Virus record (IMG/VR): IMGVR_UViG_3300044641_006763
Location: 1 to 24,987 of that record
Source of the DNA: a virus
DNA length: 24,987 nt
Direction: 5' to 3' (one strand)
In this document: one piece after another, positions 4,491-12,791 of the stretch
Numbering within the stretch: the first letter of the stretch is position 1
How the letters are laid out: each line of letters starts with the position of its first letter
Notes under the pieces: model-generated
Database searches by the model: none
The model's input: the letters and a program-made list of their open reading frames with translations, nothing else
Told to the model about the DNA's origin: nothing
Made by a program: the position numbers and the translations under genes

Positions 4491-5552
4491 ATGAGTGAAT
4501 ATAAAAAAACAGCACTTGTTCTTGGTGCTGGTGGATTTATTGGAAGTCACATGGTAAAGAGATTACGTTCCGAAGGTTATTGGGTTCGTGGTGTAGATCT
4601 TAAGTATCCAGAGTTTTCTAAACACGAAGCAAACGAGTTTATTCTTGGGGATCTTCGTGATGTGGATTTTGTTCGTCGCGTCCTTGAGTATAAAGGACCT
4701 TATAATAATTTTTATAATTCTGTTCCATATCGTTATATTCAATCATTTGATGAGATCTATCAGTTTGCTGCTGATATGGGTGGTGCAGGATTTGTGTTTA
4801 CTGGTGAAAATGATGCAGATATTATGCACAACTCTGTAACCGTTAATCTAAACGTGCTTGAAATGCAACGTAAGATGAATGAGGATAGGGGGGCGAACGC
4901 TACTAAAATCTTCTACTCTGGATCGGCGTGTATGTATCCAGAGCACAATCAACTAGATCCAGATAATCCTGACTGCCGCGAAGAATCCGCATACCCAGCA
5001 AATCCAGACTCTGAGTATGGATGGGAGAAACTCTTCTCAGAACGTCTTTATTTCGCCTATAATCGCAATTACGACATTCCTGTTAGGATTGCTCGCTATC
5101 ATAATATTTTTGGACCTGAGGGAACGTGGGAAGGTGGGAGAGAGAAAGCACCTGCAGCAATCTGTCGTAAGGTGGCATACCTCCCAGAAGAAGGTGGAAC
5201 AATTGAAGTATGGGGTGATGGAAAACAAACTCGTTCCTTCCTATACATTGATGAATGCATTGAAGCAACCAGAAGATTGATGGAATCTGATTTCATTGGA
5301 CCTGTGAATATTGGTTCAGAAGAAATGGTAACTATTAATCAACTTGTAGATATTGCTGCTAAAGTTGCTGGTAAAGACGTGCAAAAAATGCACAAGTTGG
5401 ATGCACCTCTTGGAGTTCGTGGACGCAACTCTAACAATGATCTTATTAGGGGGAAACTTGGATGGGACTATTCACAATCTCTTGAGGAAGGAATCCGTAA
5501 AACTTATCGGTGGATTGAATCTCAAATTAAAGTATTTTATCATCCTGTTTGA
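4491..5552 (+). CDS. GDP-mannose 3,5-epimerase-like enzyme
   Basis: A 353-aa extended SDR closely resembling plant GDP-D-mannose 3',5'-epimerase. Matches include GAGGFIGSH (12-20), AADMGG (93-98), a YSGSACMYPE block (142-151) with the epimerase Cys147, YGWEK (176-180), the KAPAAICRK segment, WGDGKQTRSF, GPVNIGSEEMV and the family-specific GVRGRNSNN near the end. Cys147, Tyr176 and Lys180 correspond to the catalytic Cys, Tyr and Lys of the plant enzyme. An insertion near residues 68-84 (YNNFYNSVPYRY) is not in the plant form as I remember it. The product would be GDP-L-galactose or GDP-L-gulose. A 35-nt gap precedes the gene, with AGGAG about 15 nt before the ATG, an unusually long spacing. 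Confidence 0.88.
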   Translation: MSEYKKTALVLGAGGFIGSHMVKRLRSEGYWVRGVDLKYPEFSKHEANEFILGDLRDVDFVRRVLEYKGPYNNFYNSVPYRYIQSFDEIYQFAADMGGAGFVFTGENDADIMHNSVTVNLNVLEMQRKMNEDRGANATKIFYSGSACMYPEHNQLDPDNPDCREESAYPANPDSEYGWEKLFSERLYFAYNRNYDIPVRIARYHNIFGPEGTWEGGREKAPAAICRKVAYLPEEGGTIEVWGDGKQTRSFLYIDECIEATRRLMESDFIGPVNIGSEEMVTINQLVDIAAKVAGKDVQKMHKLDAPLGVRGRNSNNDLIRGKLGWDYSQSLEEGIRKTYRWIESQIKVFYHPV

Positions 5553-5554
5553 TT

Positions 5555-6406
5555 ATGAAAGTAACTATTTTGGGTTCCGGTGGGCAAATCGGAAATTATC
5601 TAACAGAATATCTTCGTAAAAAAGGACATGAAGTTACTGAATTTGATATTATAAATGGGGATGAACAGGATCTTACAAAGATCCCAAATACTAAACTTAT
5701 GCATGATATTCGTCTTGCAGACTTTGTATTCTTTCTTGCGTTCGATGTTGGTGGGTCAAGGTATCTGAAAAAGTATCAACATACTTATGATTTTATCAAC
5801 AATAATACTAGAATTATGGCAAATGTTTTTCAGTATCTTGCTGAATACCGTAAACCATTTGTATTTGCTTCTTCTCAAATGAGTAATATGAGTTACTCCC
5901 CATATGGTGTTTTAAAAAGAGTTGGTGAACTTTATACTCAAACTCTTGGCGGATTAACTGTTAAATTTTGGAATGTTTATGGTGTAGAAAAAGATAAAGA
6001 AAAGTCTCATGTAATTACTGACTTTATCCGTAAAGGTTTTGAGGAAGGTGAGTTTGAAATGCTTACTGACGGTACAGAGGAGAGGCAGTTTCTTTATGCC
6101 GAAGATTGCTGTGAAGGTTTAGAAACGATCATGGATTGTTATAAAGATTTTAAACCCACAGATCCTCTTCATATTACGTCTTTCCACAATGACTCAATTA
6201 AACGTGTTGCCGATATTATTCTTGGACAGTTTAATTTGATTGGAAAATATGACGTAAAGATTAGGCCAGGAGTTGCAAAAGATAGTGTCCAAATGGATAA
6301 AAGAAACGAAGCTGACAATTATATTTTAGGTTGGTGGATGCCCCAAACAACTTTGGATAAGGGTATTTCAAAAGTTTTTAATGAAATTAAGAAGGAGTAT
6401 GTCTAA
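5555..6406 (+). CDS. NAD-dependent epimerase/dehydratase (SDR)
   Basis: A 283-aa extended SDR. GSGGQIG (7-13) is a GxxGxxG nucleotide-binding loop, FVFASSQMSN (103-112) holds the catalytic serines, YGVLK (117-121) the Tyr/Lys pair, and KFWNVYG a substrate-loop motif. The C-terminal half has ERQFLYAEDCCEG, as in many sugar-nucleotide epimerases. I take ATG 5555; an in-frame TTG two codons earlier is less likely. It begins 2 nt after the GDP-mannose 3,5-epimerase gene, so it may act on the same GDP-sugar pool. The next gene starts in a TAATG overlap. The substrate is not shown by the sequence. Confidence 0.8.
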   Translation: MKVTILGSGGQIGNYLTEYLRKKGHEVTEFDIINGDEQDLTKIPNTKLMHDIRLADFVFFLAFDVGGSRYLKKYQHTYDFINNNTRIMANVFQYLAEYRKPFVFASSQMSNMSYSPYGVLKRVGELYTQTLGGLTVKFWNVYGVEKDKEKSHVITDFIRKGFEEGEFEMLTDGTEERQFLYAEDCCEGLETIMDCYKDFKPTDPLHITSFHNDSIKRVADIILGQFNLIGKYDVKIRPGVAKDSVQMDKRNEADNYILGWWMPQTTLDKGISKVFNEIKKEYV

Positions 6407-6987
6407 TGCCAATGTTAACTGTTGAAAAATTGAATAAAGTTGTTGAAAAATTTGATATTGATGCGGATGAATATCCCATTTGTATTGAAACTGGAACCTA
6501 TATGGGCGATACTGTTCGTAATATGCAACCATATTTTAAACAGTTTCATACCATTGAAATTTCAATGGATCTTTATAATCATTTTCTTGCTACTCACCCC
6601 TCGTATGAAAATGTTAAAATTCATTATGGAGATAGCACAAATGTAATTCCAGAACTACTCGAAAAGTTTGATAAGACTGAAAAGTGTGTATTCTGGTTGG
6701 ATGGACATTTTTCTAGTGGATGTACATCTAAAGGAGAAAAGGATGTTCCTCTTCTGGAAGAATGTAAAGCAATTGACAATCTCTATAAACCAGATGCTGG
6801 TTTGATCTTAGTTGATGATCTGAGGCTTTTTGGTACAACTCATGCTGAAGATTGGGAAGATATTACAATTGAAAGTGTTCTCGATTGTTTTACTAATTTT
6901 GATGTTCATCAATGGGCATTAGATTCTTTGGAGGAAGATTGTCTTTGTCTTTATATTACAAGAAAAGAGGTTGAATTTGCTCAATGA
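6406..6987 (+). CDS. SAM-dependent methyltransferase-like protein
   Basis: A 193-aa protein with a class I methyltransferase-like order. An early glycine motif CIETGTYMGDT (26-36) is followed by the strand FHTIEIS (47-53), then HYGDST (73-78), where the acidic residue after the third strand would contact the nucleoside. WLDGHFSSG (97-105) comes next, then LILVDDLRLFG. The WLDGH block resembles small sugar or antibiotic methyltransferases in which Asp and His bind a metal. No membrane segment is present. It starts in TAATG with the previous gene and overlaps the next by ATGA. A role in O-methylating the glycan is inferred from the neighbours. Confidence 0.65.
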   Translation: MPMLTVEKLNKVVEKFDIDADEYPICIETGTYMGDTVRNMQPYFKQFHTIEISMDLYNHFLATHPSYENVKIHYGDSTNVIPELLEKFDKTEKCVFWLDGHFSSGCTSKGEKDVPLLEECKAIDNLYKPDAGLILVDDLRLFGTTHAEDWEDITIESVLDCFTNFDVHQWALDSLEEDCLCLYITRKEVEFAQ

Positions 6988-7814
6988 CGTATTCAGTTTC
7001 TCATTGGTCTGGGAGGGTTGGTAACAATATTCAACAGACGGCAAATGCCATTATGTTGTCAGAAGCGACAAAAAATACCTTTGTTCAGTCTTTAGATCAT
7101 GAAATTCTAGACAAATTTACCATTAAGTTTGGAGATAATCAAGATTCTGGATCTGGTAGGTTTTATACTTGGGAACCGATTGTAAATTGTGGAAATAAAA
7201 CTCTTGATGGTGGTAATGAGATTGGTGTGAGTAAAGATCATGTTTATTCAAACATGAGAAGAATCTGCAGAGATTTTATTTATCCACATCTTAAAGTTTC
7301 TGAATTGGAACCGCTTGATGATGATACTCTTGTTATTCATATACGTGGTGGCGATATTATTGCTCATGAATACCCTGCAGATAATCCTCACAATTACGTA
7401 CAAAATCCTTTATCTTATTATCTTGCTTTGATTGAGGATTTTGGAAATGTTATTGTTGTTGCAGAACCAGAAAACAATAATCCAGTTGTTCCTGAACTAA
7501 GGAAAATTGATAGGTTAAAATTTCAATCTCTTTCTATCGCTGAAGACTATGCAACTCTTCTAGCAGCAAAAAACTTGGCAACGGGTGGAGTAGGGACATT
7601 TGCAATTTCAGCAGCTTTATGCTCAAAAAATATTAAAAATCTTTTTGTGTCCAATGTTTACTTGACAGAACATTTAAATTGTTCTATGCTATATGATACG
7701 GATATTACAGTTTATGAGATAGAACTTGAAGGATATATTCCCGTATATCCTTGTAGTTGGAAAAATGACTCTGAACAAAGAAAGTTAATGTTAGAATATC
7801 AATTACCCGAATGA
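6984..7814 (+). CDS. Fucosyltransferase-like glycosyltransferase (GT11-like)
   Basis: A 276-aa soluble protein with the hallmarks of the GDP-fucose-dependent superfamily. The N-terminal SGRVGNNIQQ (9-18) corresponds to GxxGNQxxQ, and HIRGGD (119-124) to the HxRRGD nucleotide-binding motif. A segment ATGGVGTFAISAALCS (about 195-210) corresponds to the conserved ANSTFSWW region but lacks the tryptophans, so the protein is a divergent member. It could also belong to one of the other O-fucosyltransferase-related families. The context, directly after GDP-sugar enzymes, suits a GDP-fucose or GDP-L-galactose donor. It overlaps both neighbours by ATGA. Confidence 0.65.
   Translation: MTYSVSHWSGRVGNNIQQTANAIMLSEATKNTFVQSLDHEILDKFTIKFGDNQDSGSGRFYTWEPIVNCGNKTLDGGNEIGVSKDHVYSNMRRICRDFIYPHLKVSELEPLDDDTLVIHIRGGDIIAHEYPADNPHNYVQNPLSYYLALIEDFGNVIVVAEPENNNPVVPELRKIDRLKFQSLSIAEDYATLLAAKNLATGGVGTFAISAALCSKNIKNLFVSNVYLTEHLNCSMLYDTDITVYEIELEGYIPVYPCSWKNDSEQRKLMLEYQLPE
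7662..7690 (+). promoter_or_regulatory. Possible internal promoter TTGACA-N17-TATGCT
   Basis: Inside the GT11-like gene, TTGACA (662-667 of the 7-kb block, i.e. 7662-7667) is a perfect -35, with TATGCT (7685-7690) 17 bp downstream. The spacer is nearly palindromic, with GAACA and TGTTC at its ends. It could give extra transcription of the SDR gene at 7811, but it may also be chance in AT-rich coding sequence. Confidence 0.25.
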
Positions 7815-8803
7815 AAATATTTGTAACTGGATGCGCTGGACTTCTAGGCGCAAATTATACAAGACATCTAATTAAAAACAATCATCAAGTTATTGGAATT
7901 GATGATTTGTCTGGCGGATACAAAGCATTTGTCCTAAAAGAAGAAAATTTTACTTTTATAAAACTTAATCTTGAAAGGAGAAAAAAAGTTGTACAACTTT
8001 TTGAAGAGCATAAACCTGATGTTTTAGTACACTTTGCTGCTTATGCTGCAGAGGGATTATCTCCGTTTATTCGCAATTACAATTATCGCAATAACTTAGT
8101 TTGTTCTGCAAACTTAATTAACGAGTGCATTGCCCATGATACAAAAGTAATCTTCACTTCAAGTATGGCTGTATATGGTGAGCAGGAACCTCCCTTTACT
8201 GAAGATAAAAAACCACAACCAATCGATCCATATGGGATTGCAAAGTATGCAGTTGAGTGCGACTTGAAGTTAGCTCATGAGCAATTCGGACTTCGTTATA
8301 ATATTGTCCGTCCCCATAATGTCTTGGGAATCTATCAAAATATTTGGGACAAATATCGCAATGTGATTGGTATTTTTATTCGTAAAGCATTAAATGGTGA
8401 ACCAATTCTTGTTTATGGTGATGGTGAGCAAACTAGGGCATTTTCAGATGTAAAGTATTACATGGAACCGTTTGATAAACTGTTAACGGATTTTGATGGT
8501 GAAACATTTAATATTGGCGCTGACAAATATTTTTCATTGAATGAAGTTGCAGAAACTGTTCAATCCATTGCTAAAAAATATGGATATGAAGTTCCGATTG
8601 AACATGGTGAACCAAGACACGAAGTTAAACACGCTTATTGTGATCACACAAAAGCTAAAACTGTGTTAGAATTTAAGGACGAAACTAATCTTTATGATTT
8701 GATCGAAAGTGTATTTGTTTGGGCCATGTCTCAACCAAATAGAAAAGTTAAAAAAATGGACTACGAAGTTACAAAAGACATTTACGATTATTGGAAAAAC
8801 TAA
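7811..8803 (+). CDS. UDP-glucose 4-epimerase-like SDR
   Basis: A 330-aa extended SDR. GCAGLLG (7-13) is the NAD loop with a Cys in the second position, IGIDDLSGGY (28-37) is GalE-like, HFAAYAAEGLS (74-84) follows, SSMAVYG (117-123) gives the catalytic Ser, YGIAK (141-145) the Tyr/Lys pair, and YGDGEQTRAF lies in the C-terminal half. The length fits GalE-type UDP-hexose 4-epimerases (about 330-340). It may supply galactose or an N-acetyl or uronic counterpart; the 6-dehydrogenase at 20566 would be a natural partner. It begins in ATGA with the preceding gene and ends in TAATG with the next. Confidence 0.82.
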   Translation: MKIFVTGCAGLLGANYTRHLIKNNHQVIGIDDLSGGYKAFVLKEENFTFIKLNLERRKKVVQLFEEHKPDVLVHFAAYAAEGLSPFIRNYNYRNNLVCSANLINECIAHDTKVIFTSSMAVYGEQEPPFTEDKKPQPIDPYGIAKYAVECDLKLAHEQFGLRYNIVRPHNVLGIYQNIWDKYRNVIGIFIRKALNGEPILVYGDGEQTRAFSDVKYYMEPFDKLLTDFDGETFNIGADKYFSLNEVAETVQSIAKKYGYEVPIEHGEPRHEVKHAYCDHTKAKTVLEFKDETNLYDLIESVFVWAMSQPNRKVKKMDYEVTKDIYDYWKN

Positions 8804-9507
8804 TGGTAAACCCTGAATATGTAAATCCGAATACTTATTTTAAGGAAAATAATAATCTCCTTAGAGTTAATTTTAATACTGCAGATAGCATAGAACAAAA
8901 TTATTCCCAATCTCTTCAAGACATTTTTACTTTGAGTGTTTTGGATGGGAAGAGAAATGGAACTTATCTTGAGATTGGTGGTGCGGATGGTATTGGAATT
9001 AATAATACTTATCTTTTAGAGTCTCAATATGATTGGACTGGACTTGCTTTTGAATGGTTGGAACCTGGATGGCAAAGTTATGTTTCCAAAAGAAAGAATC
9101 CCTGTTTGATGGAGGATGCTACAAAAGCAGATTATGCTAAACTTTTTGTAGATTATAATTTTCCAAATCAAATTGATTTTCTTCAAGTTGATATCGAACC
9201 AGCACAACAAACTTTAGATTCATTAAAAGCTATTCCTCACGACAAATATAGGTTTTCTGTAATTTGCTTTGAAACAGCAATTTATCTTGGACAAGATCCG
9301 CATGTTCAGCAAGAGCAAATAGATCTGTTGGATTCTCTTGGATATGTAATGGTTGCCAAAAATGTTTCAAATGTTGGAAATGATCCATTTGAAGATTGGT
9401 GGGTTGATCCTAATGCTGTGGATATGGGTAGACTTTCTCCTTATTTTGATGGTGGATTTACTGATGCTAGAGAAAAGCGTTGTCTAGAAGTTATTTACAG
9501 GGGTTGA
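8803..9507 (+). CDS. FkbM-family methyltransferase
   Basis: A 234-aa SAM-dependent methyltransferase of the FkbM type. SQSLQDIFTLSVL (35-47) leads into motif I, YLEIGGADGIGINNT (55-69), followed by GLAFEWLEPG (80-89), which holds the acidic residue for the adenosine ribose. FLQVDIEPA (126-134) is the FkbM LKVDIEG motif with two changes. I use ATG 8803, formed in a TAATG junction with the SDR, rather than an upstream in-frame TTG. Family members O-methylate sugars or polyketides, so methylation of a glycan hydroxyl is the likely job here. Confidence 0.8.
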   Translation: MVNPEYVNPNTYFKENNNLLRVNFNTADSIEQNYSQSLQDIFTLSVLDGKRNGTYLEIGGADGIGINNTYLLESQYDWTGLAFEWLEPGWQSYVSKRKNPCLMEDATKADYAKLFVDYNFPNQIDFLQVDIEPAQQTLDSLKAIPHDKYRFSVICFETAIYLGQDPHVQQEQIDLLDSLGYVMVAKNVSNVGNDPFEDWWVDPNAVDMGRLSPYFDGGFTDAREKRCLEVIYRG

Positions 9508-9508
9508 T

Positions 9509-10366
9509 ATGAGAGTATTTGATTCTTTCATTTTCTTTAATGAGTTGGATTTGTTGGAACTTCGACTGAATATTTTGAATGATGTTGTGGATTATTTTGT
9601 CCTTACAGAATCTCCATTTACTGTAAGCGGAAATGAAAAACCATTGTACTATCAAGAGAATAAAGATAGGTTTGGTAAATTTAATGATAAAATAATTCAT
9701 AATATTACAGAGGAAATTCCTAATGATTTTAGTAACTACTTGGTAAAGAAACCATTTCATACGGATTACAGTACAACTGATGAAAGTGGAACGAGATATA
9801 TTGACTTACCTATCCGATTTCAAAGAGCTGTATACAATCGTGAATGTAGTGCATATGGACTTTTAAAGGCGGGTGCAAATGATGAAGACATTGTAATGAC
9901 AAGTGATGCGGATGAGATTATTAATCCATATGTGATAGAGGATTTTTATTGGTTTGATCCTGCTCATAATTATGTTTCCTTGCAAAGAGCTTTCTACTTT
10001 AAGTTAAATTATTTGTATGAAGAGAACTGGAAAGGTACAAGACTCTGCACTTTTAAACACCTTAAGACGACTACTGTAGATCGACTTCGCACTAATTGGA
10101 GAGAGGCATATCAAATCGAAGATGCAGGTTGGCATTTTAGTTTTCTTGGAGATGCTGATAATGTTCGTTTAAAACTTGCTTCTTATGAACATACTGAAAA
10201 CAATATCTCATCCAATATTGATAATATGGAGCAAAGAATAGAGCAAGGTTTGGATCCTATTGGGCGTTCAAATCGCTTACATGTGGTTCCCATTGATAAT
10301 TCTTATCCCGAATATATTCTCAATAATCAAGGAAAATATTCTCAATTAATCAAGACATGGAATTGA
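9509..10366 (+). CDS. Glycosyltransferase family 17 protein
   Basis: A 285-aa protein with a full GT17 pattern. The N-terminal DSFIFFNELDLLELRLNIL (5-23), YFVLTES (29-35) and KPLYY (44-48) are followed by the acidic DADE (133-136) of the GT-A metal site, a Trp/Tyr-rich middle (FYFKLNYLYEENWKG), and GWHFSFLG (207-214). GT17 was defined by eukaryotic beta-1,4-mannosyl-glycoprotein N-acetylglucosaminyltransferase (MGAT3), and many bacterial and phage relatives of unknown acceptor exist. No signal peptide or membrane helix is visible, so it is cytoplasmic. It starts 1 nt after the previous stop, behind an AGGGG ribosome-binding site, and overlaps the next gene by 10 bases. Confidence 0.88.
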   Translation: MRVFDSFIFFNELDLLELRLNILNDVVDYFVLTESPFTVSGNEKPLYYQENKDRFGKFNDKIIHNITEEIPNDFSNYLVKKPFHTDYSTTDESGTRYIDLPIRFQRAVYNRECSAYGLLKAGANDEDIVMTSDADEIINPYVIEDFYWFDPAHNYVSLQRAFYFKLNYLYEENWKGTRLCTFKHLKTTTVDRLRTNWREAYQIEDAGWHFSFLGDADNVRLKLASYEHTENNISSNIDNMEQRIEQGLDPIGRSNRLHVVPIDNSYPEYILNNQGKYSQLIKTWN

Positions 10367-11289
10367 TAGAAGGGGTATCTCTCTCCAATCTTTGCGATTA
10401 TTCTTTTGGGGATCAGTCTGGGCAGTGGGGAAATATCTATACGTCTTTTATGAAAGAAGCAAATCTTACAAATGTTGAGTTTGTTTCCAAGTTATTTGAA
10501 GTAAAGAAAAGTCGTGATTATATGACTTTGTTTATTGATAATATTCGTTTATATAAAAGACATATTGTGGAAGTGAGTGAATCTGATCGTCCTTATGTAG
10601 ATTCACTTCACGAAAAAAATGATTTACTTGATTTGTGTAAAAATTTTCCACAAATGAAGTTTATCATTTTTACGAATTTGGAAGACACTCCAATTGATGA
10701 TTATATTTTTGATGCTATTCCTGAGAATGTTTTGTGTATCTCTGCAGTGAATGCCATTTCTCATGGTGGTAAAGTAGTTCCAGCCCCTTATGGAGTTCAA
10801 CGAAGAATGTCTGCACAAGACAGTAGGATTGAAAATATCATAGAATATATGAGATTTCCAAGTCCATCTAAATTTAATTTACTTTATGTAAGTCATAATG
10901 AAAGTTCTCATTCAGATAGGGTGGGAATTAAGTCTTTGTTTCTGGATAAAGAATGGGCAATTGTAGATAATCAAAGAGTAGAGTATAAAGATTTTCTTTC
11001 AAATCTAAGAAGATGTAAATTTATGCTTTGTCCAAGAGGATGTGCCATTGATTGTCATCGTAATTGGGAAGTTCTTTATATGAGGAGGGTTCCCGTAATG
11101 AAATATCATCCATATTTGGAAACTTTGTTTAAAGACTATCCTGTTCTTTTTGTTGATGATTATTCAGAGATTTCTAAAGAGTTGTTAATTGATAATGATA
11201 ACCTTTATCAGCAAGCACAATTAATGGATCATGAAGAGTTGATTTTATCAAACTTTTATAGTAGAATTGTATCCAATAGTTTAATTTAA
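10357..11289 (+). CDS. Exostosin-like (GT47-type) glycosyltransferase
   Basis: A 310-aa soluble protein whose C-terminal part carries the exostosin signature: KFMLCPRG (221-228), then DCHRNWEVLYMRRVPV (232-247). It corresponds to the conserved CPRGxGxDxxRxWEAxxxGxIPV that binds the nucleotide sugar in GT47 and related GT-B enzymes. The N-terminal half (GDQSGQWGNIYTSF, 18-31) is not recognisable. The family transfers sugars such as xylose, glucuronate or galactose in eukaryotes and is found as single-domain proteins in bacterial and phage surface-sugar clusters. It overlaps the GT17 gene by 10 bases and is followed after 3 nt by a methyltransferase. Confidence 0.75.
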   Translation: MELIEGVSLSNLCDYSFGDQSGQWGNIYTSFMKEANLTNVEFVSKLFEVKKSRDYMTLFIDNIRLYKRHIVEVSESDRPYVDSLHEKNDLLDLCKNFPQMKFIIFTNLEDTPIDDYIFDAIPENVLCISAVNAISHGGKVVPAPYGVQRRMSAQDSRIENIIEYMRFPSPSKFNLLYVSHNESSHSDRVGIKSLFLDKEWAIVDNQRVEYKDFLSNLRRCKFMLCPRGCAIDCHRNWEVLYMRRVPVMKYHPYLETLFKDYPVLFVDDYSEISKELLIDNDNLYQQAQLMDHEELILSNFYSRIVSNSLI

Positions 11290-11292
11290 ATT

Positions 11293-12042
11293 ATGCCTTT
11301 TTCACCTTTTAACTCTATTGAAATTGAATTCTTTAATAGAATCAAGGAAGATATTTCTGTTGTATTTGATATTGGGTTGCGAGACGATATTGATTATCTA
11401 AAAAATTCTTTTGATAAGTCTAGAGAATTTCATATGTTTGAACCAGATCCAAACTTTGTTTTAAGTTGTTATAAGCAACTTGAAGAACTTGAGGCTCCTG
11501 ATGATATTGAAAATGAAATCTATTTTAATACCTTTGGTTTGGGTGAACAGGAGGGGGAACTAGCATATTATCCAAATACACAATCTTTTGTTTTTAGAAC
11601 AGTTCATACAACTTCTCAAGATGTGGGAATGGTATTTCCTATCAAAACATTGGATGGATACTGTAAAGAAAAAGAAATTGAAAATATTGACTTTTTAAAA
11701 GTAGATATTGAAGGAATGGAGATTGATTGCTTTAATGGTGGGAGGGAGATCTTAAATAATGGTACGAAAGTAATTCAATTTGAATTTGCTTCTACGATGT
11801 TGGACAGAAAAATTTCTCCGGAAGATTATGTTGGATGGTTTGATAAGAACATTTTTGATCTCTATCTTTTAAAGGTATCTCCAGAACATCCTTATTATTC
11901 TCAAAATGATAAACTTTTAACACCATTGGATGAAAACTTATATCGAATTATTAGACAGCACATGGTGGAAGCAAGTGGGTGTAATCTAGTTGCCGTGAGA
12001 AAAGAATATTCTGAAAAAATTCTTTCACTTTCAAATACTTAA
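11293..12042 (+). CDS. FkbM-family methyltransferase
   Basis: A 249-aa SAM-dependent methyltransferase. VVFDIGLRDD (23-32) is motif I, degenerate because the usual second and third glycines are replaced. FHMFEPDP (46-53) is the acidic strand-2 motif, FGLGEQEGEL (81-90) the loop found in FkbM proteins, and FLKVDIEGME (134-143) the family signature. The rest of the fold is intact, but the unusual motif I means SAM binding should be tested. It is flanked by an exostosin-like and a DUF3431 protein, so methylation of the growing glycan is likely. Confidence 0.82.
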   Translation: MPFSPFNSIEIEFFNRIKEDISVVFDIGLRDDIDYLKNSFDKSREFHMFEPDPNFVLSCYKQLEELEAPDDIENEIYFNTFGLGEQEGELAYYPNTQSFVFRTVHTTSQDVGMVFPIKTLDGYCKEKEIENIDFLKVDIEGMEIDCFNGGREILNNGTKVIQFEFASTMLDRKISPEDYVGWFDKNIFDLYLLKVSPEHPYYSQNDKLLTPLDENLYRIIRQHMVEASGCNLVAVRKEYSEKILSLSNT

Positions 12043-12044
12043 AC

Positions 12045-12791
12045 ATGACAAATAGAAAACTTGTAGTATCAAATTATTGCACTGATCTAGACTGGTTGAA
12101 AATTACATATGAGTATGGCATTTCACCCCAAAATACTGTAATCTATTCTAGAACTCCTGATGAGTATGGGGAAAATTTTTCTTACTTGGGAGAATATATT
12201 AAGAGTCCAAACGTTGGTGAAAACATTTACGATATATTTCGATTTATAATAGAAAACTATGAAAATCTTCCTGATATGAGTATTTTCATTAAAGGTAACT
12301 TATTCTCTAGAAAAAAAGATCAAACTCATAATCATCCTAAACCTGGAGAAAAATATGAGATTGATGAGTTTTATTACACGACAAGAGAAAAATTTATAGA
12401 ATCTTTGCAAACTGATCAATTTTTACCGATTGACAGATATCATCCAACATCTTTAGTTGGTGAAGATGAAACTTTTACTCAACCAGTACAATATGCTAAT
12501 TTCTATTATAATAATGATGTTGAAACTAGATATTTTGGGGATTTTCATGAAATCTCTGATGCTTTTTTTATCAACCCACCAAAAAGAAATGTAATTAAGT
12601 TTGCTCCAGGTGGAAATTATGCAGTGCCAAAAGAAAATATTTTAAAGTATAGTAAAAGTTTTTATCAAAAACTTAAAGATATTGTATCATATATTCCTAA
12701 TCCACCTCATGTTAGGACTTCTGGAGAATCTTATTTGTGTGAAAGATTTTTGTATTTTATTTGGACTGAAGATTTAATTGAGAGAGTATGA
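12045..12791 (+). CDS. DUF3431-like protein (glycosyltransferase-associated)
   Basis: A 248-aa soluble protein. NVGENIYDIFRFIIENYENL (56-75) followed by PDMSIFIKGN matches the DUF3431 pattern of an asparagine-glycine-glutamate start, a helix, and a strand ending in a short polar turn. APGGNYAVPKENIL (187-200) and SFYQKL (205-210) match the second conserved block. DUF3431 proteins sit in fungal and bacterial glycan clusters and are thought to be glycosyltransferases, but I know of no biochemical proof. It lacks an obvious DxD. It begins 2 nt after the previous stop and overlaps the next gene by ATGA. Confidence 0.65.
   Translation: MTNRKLVVSNYCTDLDWLKITYEYGISPQNTVIYSRTPDEYGENFSYLGEYIKSPNVGENIYDIFRFIIENYENLPDMSIFIKGNLFSRKKDQTHNHPKPGEKYEIDEFYYTTREKFIESLQTDQFLPIDRYHPTSLVGEDETFTQPVQYANFYYNNDVETRYFGDFHEISDAFFINPPKRNVIKFAPGGNYAVPKENILKYSKSFYQKLKDIVSYIPNPPHVRTSGESYLCERFLYFIWTEDLIERV

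Noticed and set aside
5017-5280. Second + strand frame within the GDP-mannose 3,5-epimerase gene
   Set aside because: It is a frame shadow of a gene whose family motifs cover the same bases.
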